From Xanthomonas sp. 10-10 (GTDB taxonomy: Bacteria; Pseudomonadota; Gammaproteobacteria; Xanthomonadales; Xanthomonadaceae), in NCBI RefSeq assembly GCF_040182365.1, contig NZ_CP144460.1:1550001-1614000 (forward strand): DNA of 64,000 bases, given 5' to 3'. This document shows positions 17,199 to 26,670 of this stretch, piece after piece (within the stretch, counting starts at the first letter, position 1; every line of letters begins with the position of its first letter). The notes beneath the pieces were generated by a model, which saw only the letters and a program-made list of their open reading frames with translations, had not been told where the DNA came from and ran no database searches. The translations under genes were made by a program, and so were the position numbers.

Positions 17199-18044
17199 AT
17201 GCTGACTGTTAATCCCCGTTCCTCGTCCCGCGTACGGCGCACCCCTCTGCTGGCCATCGCCGTGGCCGGCGTGTTGTGCGGCCTGGCCACTCAAGCGCAG
17301 GCGCAAGACGCCACCGATGCGCCGCTGTGCACCGATCGGCCGACCAAGGCCAATTCCACCTGTACCGTGCCGACCGGCGCCTGGCAGCTGGAAACCGACA
17401 TCGGCAGCTACACCCGCGACAGCCAGCCCGGCACGCGCATCGAAACCTCGGTGTTCACCAATCCCACGCTCAAGTACGGCGTCAGCGACCGCATCGATCT
17501 GCAGCTCAACTGGGCGCCGCAGCTGCAGGTCAAGACCACCGATCGCGCCACCGGTGCACGCAGCAGCCTGAGCGGCGGCGGCGACATCTATCTGCGCATG
17601 AAGGCGCGCTTCTACGAAAGCGATACCGCTACCGTTGCGGTGCTGCCGTTCGTCAAGGCGCCGACCGCGCGCACCGGCCTGGGCAACGACGAATGGGAAG
17701 GCGGCGTCGCTCTGCCGATCAACTTCGCCTTGCCCAACAGCTTCTCGTTGACCTTCGGCCCGGAGGTCGACTGGCTGGCCGACAGCGATGGCAGCGGCAA
17801 GCACGTCGCGGTGATCAATGCGATCAACCTTGCGCGCCCGTTGACGCCGAAGCTGTCGATGGCGGTGGAAGTGTGGTCCTCGATCAATCGCGACCCCGCC
17901 GACACCATCGAGCAGTATTCGGCCGACATCGCCGCTGCGTATCTGATCAACCCGCTGTTGCAACTGGACGTGGGCGCCAACTTCGGCCTCAACGACCGCA
18001 CCCCGGACGCGCAGGTGTATGTGGGCATGTCGCACCGCTTCTAG
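17199..18044 (+). CDS. Outer-membrane beta-barrel protein, phenol/MetA-type transporter family
   Basis: A 281-residue protein with a signal peptide, cut after AQAQA near residue 33 and following LLAIAVAGVLCGLA. The mature part begins with LCTDRPTKAN and continues as amphipathic strands, with the GDIYLRMKARFY turn typical of the MetA-pathway phenol-degradation transporter family (often annotated simply as transporter). It ends in VYVGMSHRF, with the terminal aromatic used for outer-membrane insertion. The family is linked to uptake of small hydrophobic compounds, but the substrate here is unknown. The start at 17199 has GGAG about nine bases upstream. A dispersed repeat begins 14 bp after the stop. 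Confidence 0.75.
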   Translation: MLTVNPRSSSRVRRTPLLAIAVAGVLCGLATQAQAQDATDAPLCTDRPTKANSTCTVPTGAWQLETDIGSYTRDSQPGTRIETSVFTNPTLKYGVSDRIDLQLNWAPQLQVKTTDRATGARSSLSGGGDIYLRMKARFYESDTATVAVLPFVKAPTARTGLGNDEWEGGVALPINFALPNSFSLTFGPEVDWLADSDGSGKHVAVINAINLARPLTPKLSMAVEVWSSINRDPADTIEQYSADIAAAYLINPLLQLDVGANFGLNDRTPDAQVYVGMSHRF

Positions 18045-18058
18045 GAGTGGCCAACAAA

Positions 18059-18190
18059 ACGTAGCGAGCGGTTCTCAGGGCGGTGTGGACAGCGGGGAGG
18101 AACCGGAGTGTACGAGTGGTACATGAGGGTTCCGAACACTGGCCACGCCCGTCTGGCGGTGAGCACAGTCGTGTTGTCGGCGGTTCTTCG
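18059..18190 (+). repeat. Dispersed intergenic repeat, copy A
   Basis: About 130 bp shared with copies at 20950-21052 (inverted) and 34109-34230. It starts ACGTAGCGAGC and contains GGAACCGGAGTGTACGAGTG and CCGTCTGGCGGTGAGCAC. In this copy, GGAACC (then GTGTAC) pairs with GGTTCC (and GTACAT) about 20 bases on, giving a strong hairpin. No transposase or reading frame is involved, so it looks like a non-coding repeat family. Boundaries are approximate. Confidence 0.75.
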
Positions 18191-18667
18191 CCGCAGGACG
18201 GGCCAGGGGCAGGGTGGGCTGCCGTCCATGCACACCCCGTCTCGTCGTGCATGGCCAAGGGTGCGAGGCGCCAGATCGACCGGCGTCTTGCAACGTCCGT
18301 CCGCGTCACGCCAGGCGCTGCCGATCGTCGCGCAAGGCTGCGGTGCCCTGCCGCAGGGGAAGCCTTTCTCGATGTAGCGACCGCCAGTGCGCCCACCGTG
18401 GCAATCACCTCTCCAACGCAGCGCGCAGGAGGCAAGCGGACCTGGGCGGCGTGACCGGCCTCGCTGCCCGCATGAACCATGCCGTCATGCGCGCCAGCCA
18501 TTCGCGTTTGACGTCACCTGGCTTGGCGTCTGGTCGTCGCGCCCAGGCGCGCAATCCCATGCACGAGGCGATGCCCACGCGACCGCACAGGCAGACCCAA
18601 GCGCAAGCCTTTGCGCGTGCGCTGCAGCAACGCCTACCATCGACGTTTTGCCGTTGCAGGAATCTCG
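18191..18667. other. Intergenic region before the S9 peptidase
   Basis: 477 bp after repeat copy A. Short frames exist on both strands without supporting signals. The promoter of the peptidase is expected near the right end but cannot be defined. Confidence 0.4.
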
Positions 18668-20788
18668 ATGAAGCTGCGTCACGCCGTGCTGCCTTTATGT
18701 CTGTTGGCCGCCTTGCCAACCCTTGCCGCTGCGCGCGGTTTCGATGTGCGCGACATGGTCGCGCTGGATCGGGTGTCCTCGCCCACGCTCAGCCCCGATG
18801 GCAGCGTGGTGCTGTTCGCCAAACGCCAGGCCAAGACCGCCAATGGCAAGCCGGCCACCAGCCTGTGGGTGCGCAATCTGCGCACTCGCGATCTGTCGCC
18901 GCCCAAGCGGCTCACCCCGGAAGGCTGGAACGTCAACAGCCCGGCGCTGTCGCCCGATGGCAAGACGGCGTACTTCCTCAGCAGCAAATCCGGCAGCCAG
19001 CAGCTGTACGCGCAACCGCTGGCCGGCGGCACCCCGCAGCAGCTCACCGCGTTTGCGGTGGACGTGGACAGCTACAAGCTTTCCCCGGACGGCAAGCGCA
19101 TCGCCTTCAGTGCGGGCGTGTTTCAGGACTGCGGCTCGGACCTGGAGTGCACCAAGAAAAAGCTCGCCAGCGTAAAGAATGCCAAGGCCAGCGGCGTGGT
19201 GTACGACCAGCTGTTCGTGCGCCATTGGGACACCTGGAACGATGGCCGTCGCAACACCTTGTTCGTCTCCGAGCTGCCCGCAACCGGAGCCAAACCGGTG
19301 GTTGGCGCCTCGGCGATCAGCGCCACGTTGGCGGGCGATGCGCCGTCCAAGCCGTTCGGCGGCAATGACGACTACACCTGGTCGCCCGATGGCAGCAGCG
19401 TGGTCGCCAGCGTGCGCATCCCGCAGCCGCATGGTCCGGAGGCCGGCAAGAATGCCAAGGCTGCCGCCAAGTCCACCGGCAACGACGAGCCGTGGCAGAC
19501 CAACTTCGATCTATATCGCCTGGATGCCACCGGCAAGTCCGCGCCGGTCAATCTGACTGCCGCCAACCCGGCCTGGGACGCCGGCCCGGTGTTCAGTGCC
19601 GACGGCAAGACGCTGTACTACCGCGCGATGAAGCGCCCGGGTTTCGAGGCCGACCGCTTCGGCCTGATGGCGATGGATGTGGCCAGCGGCAAGACGCGCG
19701 AGATCGCGCCGAAGTGGGATCGCTCGGCCGGTGAAATCGTCCTTGCCGATGACGGCAGCAGCATCTACACCAGTGCCGATGACCTGGGCGAACATCCGCT
19801 GTTCAAGATCGACATCGCCAGCGGCGAAGCGACCAAGCTGGTGGGCGAGGGCAGCGTGCATGCACCGACGCTGGCCGGCAGCACGCTGGCGTTTACCCGC
19901 AACTCGCTCAAGAGCGGCGATCAGGTGTTCGTCAGCGATGTGCAGGGCCAGAACCTGCGCGCCATCACGCAGACTGCTGGCGAGCAACTGCCCGATGTGC
20001 AGTTCGGCGACTACGAGCAGTTCCAGTTCAAGGGCTGGAACAACGACACCGTGCGCGGCTACGTGGTCAAGCCGTACAACTACCAGGAAGGCAAGACCTA
20101 CCCGGTGGCGTTCCTGATCCATGGCGGGCCGCAGGGCAGCTTCGGCAACGGCTGGAGCAACCGCTGGAATCCGCAGACCTATGCCGGCCAGGGCTACGCG
20201 GTGGTGATGATCGACTTCCACGGCTCCACCGGCTACGGCCAGGACTTCACCGACGCAATCAGCCAGCATTGGGGCGACCGCCCGCTGGAAGACCTGCAGA
20301 AGGGCTGGACCGCCGCGCAGAAGCAGTACGGCTTCCTCAATGGCGACAAGGCCTGCGCGCTGGGTGCCAGCTACGGCGGCTACATGGTCTATTGGATGGC
20401 CGGCAACTGGAATCAGCCGTGGAAGTGCCTGGTCGACCACGACGGCGTGTTCGACAACCGCACCATGGGCTACGCCACCGAGGAGCTGTGGTTCAGCGAA
20501 TGGGAAAACGGCGGCACGCCGTGGCAGAACCCGGCCGGCTACGAGAAGTTCAACCCGGTGCTGCACGTGGACAAGTGGAAGGTGCCGATGCTGGTCATCC
20601 ACGGCCAGCAGGATTTCCGCATCCCGGTCGAACAGGGCCTGGCCGCGTTCACCGCGCTGCAGCGCAAGGGCATCGACTCCAAGTTCCTGTACTTCCCCGA
20701 CGAGAACCACTGGGTGCTCAAGCCGGACAACAGCGTGCTGTGGCACGACACGGTCAATGCCTGGTTGAAACAGCATATCGGCCAGTAG
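18668..20788 (+). CDS. Secreted S9 family (prolyl oligopeptidase-type) serine peptidase
   Basis: A 706-residue exported serine peptidase of the S9 family, which cleaves short peptides, often dipeptidyl- or acyl-aminoacyl-type. The signal peptide (about residues 1-21) ends near LAAARG. Residues of about 25-430 form a beta-propeller with WD40-like repeats (LSPDGS, LSPDGK, WSPDGS, FSADGK). The C-terminal alpha/beta-hydrolase has the oxyanion region LIHGGPQGSFG, the nucleophile in GASYGGYM near residue 570, the aspartate around HGQQDFRIP and the histidine in DENHW. The start at 18668 follows GCAGGAA. It is a monocistronic unit with a strong terminator after it. Inverted copies of a dispersed repeat lie on either side. 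Confidence 0.93.
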   Translation: MKLRHAVLPLCLLAALPTLAAARGFDVRDMVALDRVSSPTLSPDGSVVLFAKRQAKTANGKPATSLWVRNLRTRDLSPPKRLTPEGWNVNSPALSPDGKTAYFLSSKSGSQQLYAQPLAGGTPQQLTAFAVDVDSYKLSPDGKRIAFSAGVFQDCGSDLECTKKKLASVKNAKASGVVYDQLFVRHWDTWNDGRRNTLFVSELPATGAKPVVGASAISATLAGDAPSKPFGGNDDYTWSPDGSSVVASVRIPQPHGPEAGKNAKAAAKSTGNDEPWQTNFDLYRLDATGKSAPVNLTAANPAWDAGPVFSADGKTLYYRAMKRPGFEADRFGLMAMDVASGKTREIAPKWDRSAGEIVLADDGSSIYTSADDLGEHPLFKIDIASGEATKLVGEGSVHAPTLAGSTLAFTRNSLKSGDQVFVSDVQGQNLRAITQTAGEQLPDVQFGDYEQFQFKGWNNDTVRGYVVKPYNYQEGKTYPVAFLIHGGPQGSFGNGWSNRWNPQTYAGQGYAVVMIDFHGSTGYGQDFTDAISQHWGDRPLEDLQKGWTAAQKQYGFLNGDKACALGASYGGYMVYWMAGNWNQPWKCLVDHDGVFDNRTMGYATEELWFSEWENGGTPWQNPAGYEKFNPVLHVDKWKVPMLVIHGQQDFRIPVEQGLAAFTALQRKGIDSKFLYFPDENHWVLKPDNSVLWHDTVNAWLKQHIGQ

Positions 20789-20797
20789 TGCTTTAAA

Positions 20798-20839
20798 ACA
20801 CCGGCATGCCGCCTTACCGCGGCGTGCCGGTGTTTTTTT
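20798..20839 (+). terminator. Intrinsic terminator of the S9 peptidase gene
   Basis: A 15-bp stem, ACACCGGCATGCCGC paired with GCGGCGTGCCGGTGT (one G-T pair), with a 6-base loop and a run of T residues. It begins 10 bp after the stop codon. Confidence 0.92.
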
Positions 20840-20949
20840 GTGTCGCGGTCAGTCGCCGCAACAGACGGGTGCCGCTGCCGATCGAAGACTCGGCAACTGC
20901 GTATTGCCCGGGAATGGCTGGTGTCGAATTAAAGCCGCTGATAAACCTG

Positions 20950-21052
20950 CTGTGCTACCGCCAGGTGGGCGCCGCCGGCGCAAGGGGCAGCATGTCCCAC
21001 TCGTAAACGCCGGTTTCTCCGCGCCGTCCCCCGACAACTGCTCGCCACGTCT
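20950..21052 (-). repeat. Dispersed intergenic repeat, copy C (inverted)
   Basis: Read on the minus strand it begins GACGTGGCGAGCAG and carries AAACCGGCGTTTACGAGTG and CACCTGGCGGTAGCAC, matching copies A and B over about 100 bp with scattered differences. It is the most diverged of the three. With copy A in the opposite orientation, it brackets the S9 peptidase gene. No coding capacity is seen. The rest of the 20840-21286 gap shows nothing recognisable. Confidence 0.68.
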
Positions 21053-21286
21053 TGTTGGCTGCGGTTCGATGCTGGAAAGGCAGGTGGTTGCAGCGCTCGC
21101 TCAAGCAACACGGTGCTCCGCCGATAGGGTCGCAGTCGAGTGCGCTTGCGGCTCGCTGCTGGATAACCGGTGACAAAATGGCTGTTGAGCGCCTGCGGGC
21201 AGCATCGCCCTGTCGTCATGTCGGCGTGTCAAAATAGCGCTTCTTTAACTTTCCCCATCCCTGCCAGGATCGCAAGGGTCTTTTGT

Positions 21287-21772
21287 ATGCGCACGTTCGT
21301 CCGCCCAGCCTTGCTTGGGCTTGCCCTCATCTTCAGCCCTGCCTGGAGCGCCGCACCGCGGCCTGCGGCGGCGGTGACTGCACGTGCGCCTGTGACTGCG
21401 GCGCCCGCCGTTGCCAACGCGACGGACGCCGACAACAGCGAGCTGCTGGTGCCGTTGCCGGCGACCCTCAAGCCAGGCATGAGCTATCGCGCATTTTCGC
21501 AGGCGATCGCCGCGCAGGGCTGGCAGCCGGTCGACCCGCTGGCGGCAGATAGCTGCATGGCCGCGGGCGACTGCGCAATCGAATTCGTAGCGCCTACTGC
21601 CGGTGCGCGTCTGCGCGTGCAGGTGGGCTCGCAATCGGGTGCGGCAGTGGTGCAGGCCTGGGCAGCGCGGCGGACGCCGGCCGATCGCATGGGCGCCACC
21701 AGTGCGTCCATCGACGCTCCGAAGGACGCCCCGGCTGCAGTCAGCGGCGCTGTGGCCGAACAGCCGCGCTGA
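21287..21772 (+). CDS. Small exported protein of unknown function
   Basis: A 161-residue protein with a signal peptide (MRTFVRPALLGLALIFSPAW, cut after SAA), then a 30-residue Ala/Pro/Thr-rich linker. A compact domain of about residues 50-135 contains LKPGMSYRAFSQAIAAQGWQ and one pair of cysteines (SCMAAGDC). The MSYRAFSQAIAAQGWQP stretch resembles the start of small periplasmic domains in many Xanthomonas proteins, but I cannot name a family. The start at 21287 has AAGGG upstream. It sits alone between repeat copy C and the AraC-type regulator. Function unknown. Confidence 0.6.
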   Translation: MRTFVRPALLGLALIFSPAWSAAPRPAAAVTARAPVTAAPAVANATDADNSELLVPLPATLKPGMSYRAFSQAIAAQGWQPVDPLAADSCMAAGDCAIEFVAPTAGARLRVQVGSQSGAAVVQAWAARRTPADRMGATSASIDAPKDAPAAVSGAVAEQPR

Positions 21773-21906
21773 GCGTCTGCCAGCGTAGCGACAGGCGCGG
21801 CGTATCATGCGGTTGCGCATCGGTGGTGCGTGCAGACGCCGGTGCGTCACTGCACCGTTGCGCCTCTCCTGGCCCCGAGTCCCTCGTACCGCATGAATCC
21901 TCCCGC

Positions 21907-22638
21907 ATGAAGAGCATCGATCCTGCCGATCTGGAAGCGCTGTTCGATGCGGTGCCGGACGTGTTGTTCTTCGTCAAGGACCGCGAGGGTCGCTACACCC
22001 ACGTCAACCAGACCATGTTGCGGCGCCTGGGCCTGAAGTCGCGCAAGGAATTGATCGGCAAGCGCGTTGCCGAGGTTTACCCGAGCGGACTGGGCGCAAA
22101 CTACGCCAATCAGGACGAGCAGGTGCTGGCCGGTGAGGTGATCGACAACCTGCTGGAACTGCATCTGTTCGCCAATCGCGAGCCGGGCTGGTGCCTCACC
22201 TGTAAACGCCCGCTGCTGGTCGACGGCAAGGTGCAGGGCATCATCGGCATCTCGCGCGATCTGGGGCCGCAGGACGGGCACGAATCGCAGTACGAAAAAC
22301 TGCGGCTGGCGCTGGCGTACCTCAACGCCAACTATGCGCAGAACGTGCGCATGCAGGCACTGGTGGAGATCACCGGTTTTTCGATGTCAAAGCTGCAACG
22401 CTCGTTCCGCAAGGTGTTCCAGCTCACGCCGCAGCAGGTGCTGGCCAAGTTGCGCCTGCAGATGGCCATGCATTTGCTGCATGGGAACAAGAGCCTGACC
22501 GAAATCGGCCATGCCTGCGGCTTCAGCGATCAAAGCGCGTTTGCCCGGCAGTTCAAGCAAGCGGTGGGCATGACGCCGCGCGAGTACCGCGCGCTGGCAA
22601 CTGCGCAGCAATACGTACCGCTGCCTGCGCTCGAATGA
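21907..22638 (+). CDS. PAS-domain AraC-family transcriptional regulator
   Basis: A 243-residue regulator. Residues of about 8-120 form a PAS sensor (ALFDAVPDVLFFVKDREGRY, ending in GIIGISRDLG). Residues of about 140-230 form the paired helix-turn-helix of AraC proteins, with VEITGFSMSKLQRSFRKVF, LTPQQVLAKLRLQMAMHLL, and the second helix IGHACGFSDQSAFARQFK followed by VGMTPREYRA. It should bind a small ligand or sense redox through PAS and control promoters nearby or elsewhere. I chose the ATG at 21907. The ribosome site is weak, and a start upstream at 21823 is possible but adds residues outside the PAS fold. The Imm21-like gene follows 40 bp downstream. Confidence 0.85.
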   Translation: MKSIDPADLEALFDAVPDVLFFVKDREGRYTHVNQTMLRRLGLKSRKELIGKRVAEVYPSGLGANYANQDEQVLAGEVIDNLLELHLFANREPGWCLTCKRPLLVDGKVQGIIGISRDLGPQDGHESQYEKLRLALAYLNANYAQNVRMQALVEITGFSMSKLQRSFRKVFQLTPQQVLAKLRLQMAMHLLHGNKSLTEIGHACGFSDQSAFARQFKQAVGMTPREYRALATAQQYVPLPALE

Positions 22639-22678
22639 CGGGCTTCGCCGTTGCGCGCATGCGCTATCGAGGGAAGAA

Positions 22679-23212
22679 ATGACGCATCTGCAATGGATTG
22701 AGTCAGGAGGTGGGCCGCTTGTTCTCCTGCATGCGACGTCTTTGTCCGACTGGTCGGGCACTGGGCCTTCCTTAAGCCACAGCGGCACGACCGACTACGC
22801 GCGTGCCTGCATGATCGATGACGAACTCGGTCTGGTGGAGGCCGCCTCCGGCTACGCGTTGGTGCTGGGCGATGAGCCCGATCGGACGTCGCTGATCGAA
22901 CGCGATGCGGCGGTATTCATTGTCCGATGGCGCTGGGCGCCGTCGGAAGATGCCTTGCTGTCAGCGCTGTACAGTGCGCTGCCTACGCTGGAGTTCGCTG
23001 TGGCAGGAATTTTTTCCACGCGTCCTGGCGCGCACGTTCTGTTCGATTCCGCGGCGCCTGGTGCGCATGTGGATGCGGACAGGTCCGACGCGCTGGGTAT
23101 CAGCCTGGCGGTGCCGCGGCTTTCACTGGCAAGCGCAGCCTTCCAGCCCTCCTCCAAGATCTGCGCTCTGATTCATCGCCTCGTGCCTGACGACACCAGC
23201 GCAGCTGGCTGA
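22679..23212 (+). CDS. Imm21-like immunity protein
   Basis: A 177-residue soluble protein without a signal peptide. It has the features I associate with the Imm21 family of polymorphic-toxin immunity proteins: the opening IESGGGPLVLLHATSLSDWSG, a DYARAC box, LVLGDEP and a following RW dipeptide (VRWRWAPSE). In known settings such proteins neutralise a toxin delivered by a neighbouring secretion system, but no toxin gene or secretion component is adjacent here. The start has GAGGGAAG upstream, and the gene lies 40 bp after the PAS-AraC regulator. It may be an orphan immunity gene against toxins of other strains. The family assignment is from pattern memory and should be tested by profile search. 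Confidence 0.65.
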   Translation: MTHLQWIESGGGPLVLLHATSLSDWSGTGPSLSHSGTTDYARACMIDDELGLVEAASGYALVLGDEPDRTSLIERDAAVFIVRWRWAPSEDALLSALYSALPTLEFAVAGIFSTRPGAHVLFDSAAPGAHVDADRSDALGISLAVPRLSLASAAFQPSSKICALIHRLVPDDTSAAG

Positions 23213-23425
23213 GGTCGATCGGGACGCCTGCTGCGACTAATCATTCTTGATCGTTCTCTCAGGTTCTGGAGGTGGCATCGATGTATTGATGCATCAGAAA
23301 CCGGGTTCCAAGCAGTCATGCGAACTGCCTGGCCGAACAACCCGCTCCACTCTCTGGCGGCTGTCCCCCGCTCCTGGACACCTGCTACACGCAGGCGATA
23401 AGGCGACAGGTATTTCTCTGCAATA

Positions 23426-23474
23426 CGCCCCCGGGCGCGAGCGACATCCATGACGTCGCTCGCGCCCGGGGGCG
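23426..23474 (-). terminator. 20-bp perfect hairpin downstream of katE
   Basis: Perfect 20-bp arms (23426-23445 and 23455-23474; CGCCCCCGGGCGCGAGCGAC and its complement) around a 9-base loop. It lies 19 bp beyond the katE stop, between convergent katE and the Imm21-like gene. There is no long T-tract on either strand, so it may end transcription from both sides or protect the mRNA 3' end. Confidence 0.65.
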
Positions 23475-23492
23475 CTGTTTGCGCTAACGCGG

Positions 23493-25598
23493 TCAGGCCA
23501 ACATGCGCACCTTCGGCTCGCGTGCCCATTGGCGGGTCTTGGCTGCGGCGATGAAGGCCTTGGTGTCGGCAGCCGGGACGATACCGGCATCCTTGCCGAC
23601 ATTGCCTGCCTTGAGCAGCAGCTGCGCGCCATCGTCGAAGGCAATCGCCTTCAAATGTGCCCAGGCATTGCTGACGAAATCCAATGCCGCAGATTCGTTG
23701 GTCAGCAGTTTTGCCGCCTCCGACGACAGCAACACGGCCACCGCATCGAACACGATCGACGGTGTGCCGGCCAACTGGCCATCGGCGGCCAGCTGCTTGC
23801 CATCGCTGAGTTTGGCGCCGCCGAGTTTGGGTGCGACGATCTTCACCGTCGCGCCGGCTGCTTCGGCGGACTTGCGCACGGCCTTGATCGCCGCGGCATC
23901 CGATCCGTCGTGGATCAGGATGCCCACCGTGCGCCCCTGCAAGGTGTCTTTCATCTTGCCGATCAATTGCAGCGCAGGCGACAGCGGCATGTCGGTGGGC
24001 GCAACCGCTGCAGGAGGTGCGGGCGGCAGCTTGGTCATCCCCATGCCGTCGGCCACGCGCTGTGCCAATGCCGGGTCGACATGACGCAGATGACCCACGA
24101 TGGCTTCGCGCACATGCGCGGTTTCGACCTTGGACAGTTCAAACACCAGCGCCGACGCCATATGCGCCTGCTCCGGTGCCGTCTGGCTGCGATAGAACAG
24201 CCGTGCCTGGCTGTAGTGGTCGGCAAAACTCTCTGCGCGCACGCGGCCCTTTGCGCCATCTTCCGCAGGCGTGGCATGGCTGGGGAATCCACGCAGCGCC
24301 TCACGCGGCGCATCGGCCTGCAGCGAACTGGGCTCGTAGGCAACGCGTCCCTTCGGCACACCCATCTGCATATGCCCATCGCGCTGGTTGTTGGCGAACG
24401 GGCACTTGGGCGCATTGATCGGGATCTGATGGAAATTCGGCCCGCCCAGACGGCTCAGCTGCGTATCCAGGTACGAGAACAGACGGCCCTGCAGCAAGGG
24501 GTCGTTGCTGAAATCGATACCGGGAACGATGTTGGCCGGGCAGTACGCCACCTGTTCGGTTTCCGCAAAGAAGTTGTCCGGCCAGCGGTCCAGCACCATG
24601 TGGCCGACGATCTGCAGCGGCACCAGTTCCTCGGGAATGACCTTGGTCGAATCCAGGTGATCGAACGGGAATGCCTCGGCTTCGGCCTCGGTGAACAGCT
24701 GTACGCCAAGTTCCCACTCCGGGAAGTCGCCGTTTTGAATCGACTCGAACAGATCGCGTCGCTGAAAGTCGGGATCGGCGCCGGCCAGCTTCACTGCTTC
24801 GTCCCAGATGGTCGACTGCAGGCCCAGCTTGGGGCGCCAATGGAACTTGACGAAGGTGCTCTCGCCGGCTTCGTTGAGGAAGCGGAAGCTGTGGATGCCG
24901 AAGCCTTCGATCATGCGCAGCGAGCGCGGAATGGTGCGGTCGCTCATCGCCCACATGATCATGTGCATCGATTCGGGGGTGAGCGAGATGAAATCCCAGA
25001 ACGTGTCATGCGCGCTGGCTGCCTGCGGGAAGCCGCGGTCCGGTTCCATCTTCACTGCATGGATCAGGTCCGGGAACTTCATCGAATCCTGGATGAAGAA
25101 CACCGGGATGTTGTTGCCCACCAGATCCCAGTTGCCTTCCTTGGTATAGAACTTGACCGCGAACCCGCGCACGTCGCGCGGCGTGTCCACCGAGCCGGCG
25201 CCGCCGGCGACGGTGGAAAAACGCGTGAACAGCGGGGTCTTTTCGCCGACTTCGGTAAAGATCTTGGCGGTGGTGTACTGACTCAGCGATTTGGTCAACT
25301 CGAAGTAGCCATGCGCGGCGCTGCCGCGCGCATGCACGATGCGCTCGGGGATGCGCTCGTGATCGAAGTGGGTGATCTTCTCGCGCAGGATGAAGTCTTC
25401 CAGCAACGTCGGCCCGCGCGGTGTGGCGCGCAGCGAATTCTGGTTGTCGCCAACCGGGATGCCCTGGTTGGTGGTCAATTGCGGATGCGAGCCGCCGGCT
25501 TTCTGATGCAGTTCGTCGCCGGTGCCGCGCAACTCGTGCGCGCTGGCGGAACTACCGACAGAAGGAACCTGTGCGGATTTGCTTGGGGATTTGGCCAT
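23493..25598 (-). CDS. katE: Large-subunit monofunctional catalase (HPII type)
   Basis: A 701-residue clade II catalase that decomposes hydrogen peroxide in the cytoplasm or periplasm. The heme-pocket histidine is in [10 protein letters not shown] and the distal segment is [20 protein letters not shown]. The proximal heme-ligand motif is [15 protein letters not shown], with its tyrosine. After about residue 510 comes the extra C-terminal flavodoxin/GATase-like domain characteristic of large catalases ([17 protein letters not shown]). The N-terminus starts [10 protein letters not shown] at 25598 with GGAG nine bases upstream; the GTG at 25610 is less likely. It is a single-gene unit with a strong hairpin after it. 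In Xanthomonas, KatE gives peroxide resistance in stationary phase and in plants. Confidence 0.95.
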   Translation of the reverse strand: MAKSPSKSAQVPSVGSSASAHELRGTGDELHQKAGGSHPQLTTNQGIPVGDNQNSLRATPRGPTLLEDFILREKITHFDHERIPERIVHARGSAAHGYFELTKSLSQYTTAKIFTEVGEKTPLFTRFSTVAGGAGSVDTPRDVRGFAVKFYTKEGNWDLVGNNIPVFFIQDSMKFPDLIHAVKMEPDRGFPQAASAHDTFWDFISLTPESMHMIMWAMSDRTIPRSLRMIEGFGIHSFRFLNEAGESTFVKFHWRPKLGLQSTIWDEAVKLAGADPDFQRRDLFESIQNGDFPEWELGVQLFTEAEAEAFPFDHLDSTKVIPEELVPLQIVGHMVLDRWPDNFFAETEQVAYCPANIVPGIDFSNDPLLQGRLFSYLDTQLSRLGGPNFHQIPINAPKCPFANNQRDGHMQMGVPKGRVAYEPSSLQADAPREALRGFPSHATPAEDGAKGRVRAESFADHYSQARLFYRSQTAPEQAHMASALVFELSKVETAHVREAIVGHLRHVDPALAQRVADGMGMTKLPPAPPAAVAPTDMPLSPALQLIGKMKDTLQGRTVGILIHDGSDAAAIKAVRKSAEAAGATVKIVAPKLGGAKLSDGKQLAADGQLAGTPSIVFDAVAVLLSSEAAKLLTNESAALDFVSNAWAHLKAIAFDDGAQLLLKAGNVGKDAGIVPAADTKAFIAAAKTRQWAREPKVRMLA

Positions 25599-25815
25599 GG
25601 GGGACTCCACGTTGGCGGGCTTGAGGATGCGGGCTATCCAAGCGAGCCTGGGAGTGGCGCTGTTAAACGGATGTGTCTACATGCGAGCAAACACTCACAC
25701 GCGTGCGCTGTGCATGGCCAAGCGTGCGCGACCGCGCGTTGTGCAGTGCCAGGCAGGCCACGTGCGTGATGCGAACGCCGCCACATCCACGCGATGCACG
25801 ACCCAGCGTGCGGAT

Positions 25816-26670
25816 CTACAACAGATCCAGCGGCTGTTTGCGCGTGGGTGGCGGGAACGCGCTATCCAGGGCAGCAAGATCCTGCGCATCCAGCTGCAAG
25901 GTGCACGCCGCGGCGTTTTCACGCACATGCGCGGGCGTGCCCGATTCGGGGATGGCGATCACCTGGCCGCTGCGGATCGCCCACGCCAATGCCACTGCGG
26001 TGGCTGCCACGCCACGTCGTGCGCCGATGGCATGCAGCACCGGATGATCGAGCAAGGCGCGGCTACCCAGCGGCGAGTACGCCATGACCGTCACCTCATG
26101 CTCGGCGCACCACGGCAGCAGATCGAATTCGATCCCGCGGCTGCCGGCGTGATACAGCACTTGATTGACCAGGCAGCGCTGTCCGCCATCGATGCGCCAC
26201 AGATCCTGCATATCGTCCACATCGAAATTCGACACGCCCCAATCGCGGATCTTGCCGGCGTCGCGCAAGGCTTCAAACGCCGCGACCACCTCGGCAAGAT
26301 CGCTGCCGCCGCGCCAGTGCAGCAGGTACAGATCCAGCGTACGTACGCCAAGCCGCTGCAGGCTGGCTTCGCAGGCGCGTGCGATGCCGCGCGCGCTCGC
26401 ATTGCCCGGCAGCACCTTGGACACCAGATAGGGTGCCTGTACGCTGTCGATGGCCTGGCCAATCAACTGCTCGGAACGGCCGTTACCATACATCTCGGCG
26501 GTGTCGATCAAGCGCATGCCAAGCTGCTGGCCGGTCCGCAACGCCTCGATCTCCTGTTGTGGCGGATGCCGGCCCTGGCCCAGATTCCACGAGCCCAGGC
26601 CAAGTGCAGCGACACGACGCCCGGTGCGCAGCAGCACCTCGGGGCAGGGGGATGAGATGGATGTGGACAT
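25816..26670 (-). CDS. Aldo/keto reductase
   Basis: A 284-residue NADPH-dependent aldo/keto reductase. The TIM-barrel catalytic tetrad is visible: Asp and Tyr in DTAEMYGNGRSEQLIG, Lys in LVSKVLPGN and His in LYLLHWRGG. The nucleotide-binding end reads VIAIPESGTPAHVREN. The start MSTSISSPCPEVLL at 26670 has GGGAGTG seven bases upstream; an open frame to 26856 is spurious. It resembles YeaE/DkgA-like reductases that act on methylglyoxal and other small aldehydes, but the substrate is unproven. The carboxylesterase gene lies 100 bp upstream on the same strand, so shared transcription is possible. Confidence 0.92.
   Translation of the reverse strand: MSTSISSPCPEVLLRTGRRVAALGLGSWNLGQGRHPPQQEIEALRTGQQLGMRLIDTAEMYGNGRSEQLIGQAIDSVQAPYLVSKVLPGNASARGIARACEASLQRLGVRTLDLYLLHWRGGSDLAEVVAAFEALRDAGKIRDWGVSNFDVDDMQDLWRIDGGQRCLVNQVLYHAGSRGIEFDLLPWCAEHEVTVMAYSPLGSRALLDHPVLHAIGARRGVAATAVALAWAIRSGQVIAIPESGTPAHVRENAAACTLQLDAQDLAALDSAFPPPTRKQPLDLL

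Noticed and set aside
23529-25769. 746-residue open frame opposite katE
   Set aside because: KatE is unmistakable on the minus strand; the plus-strand frame has low-complexity Arg/Gly/Ala composition.
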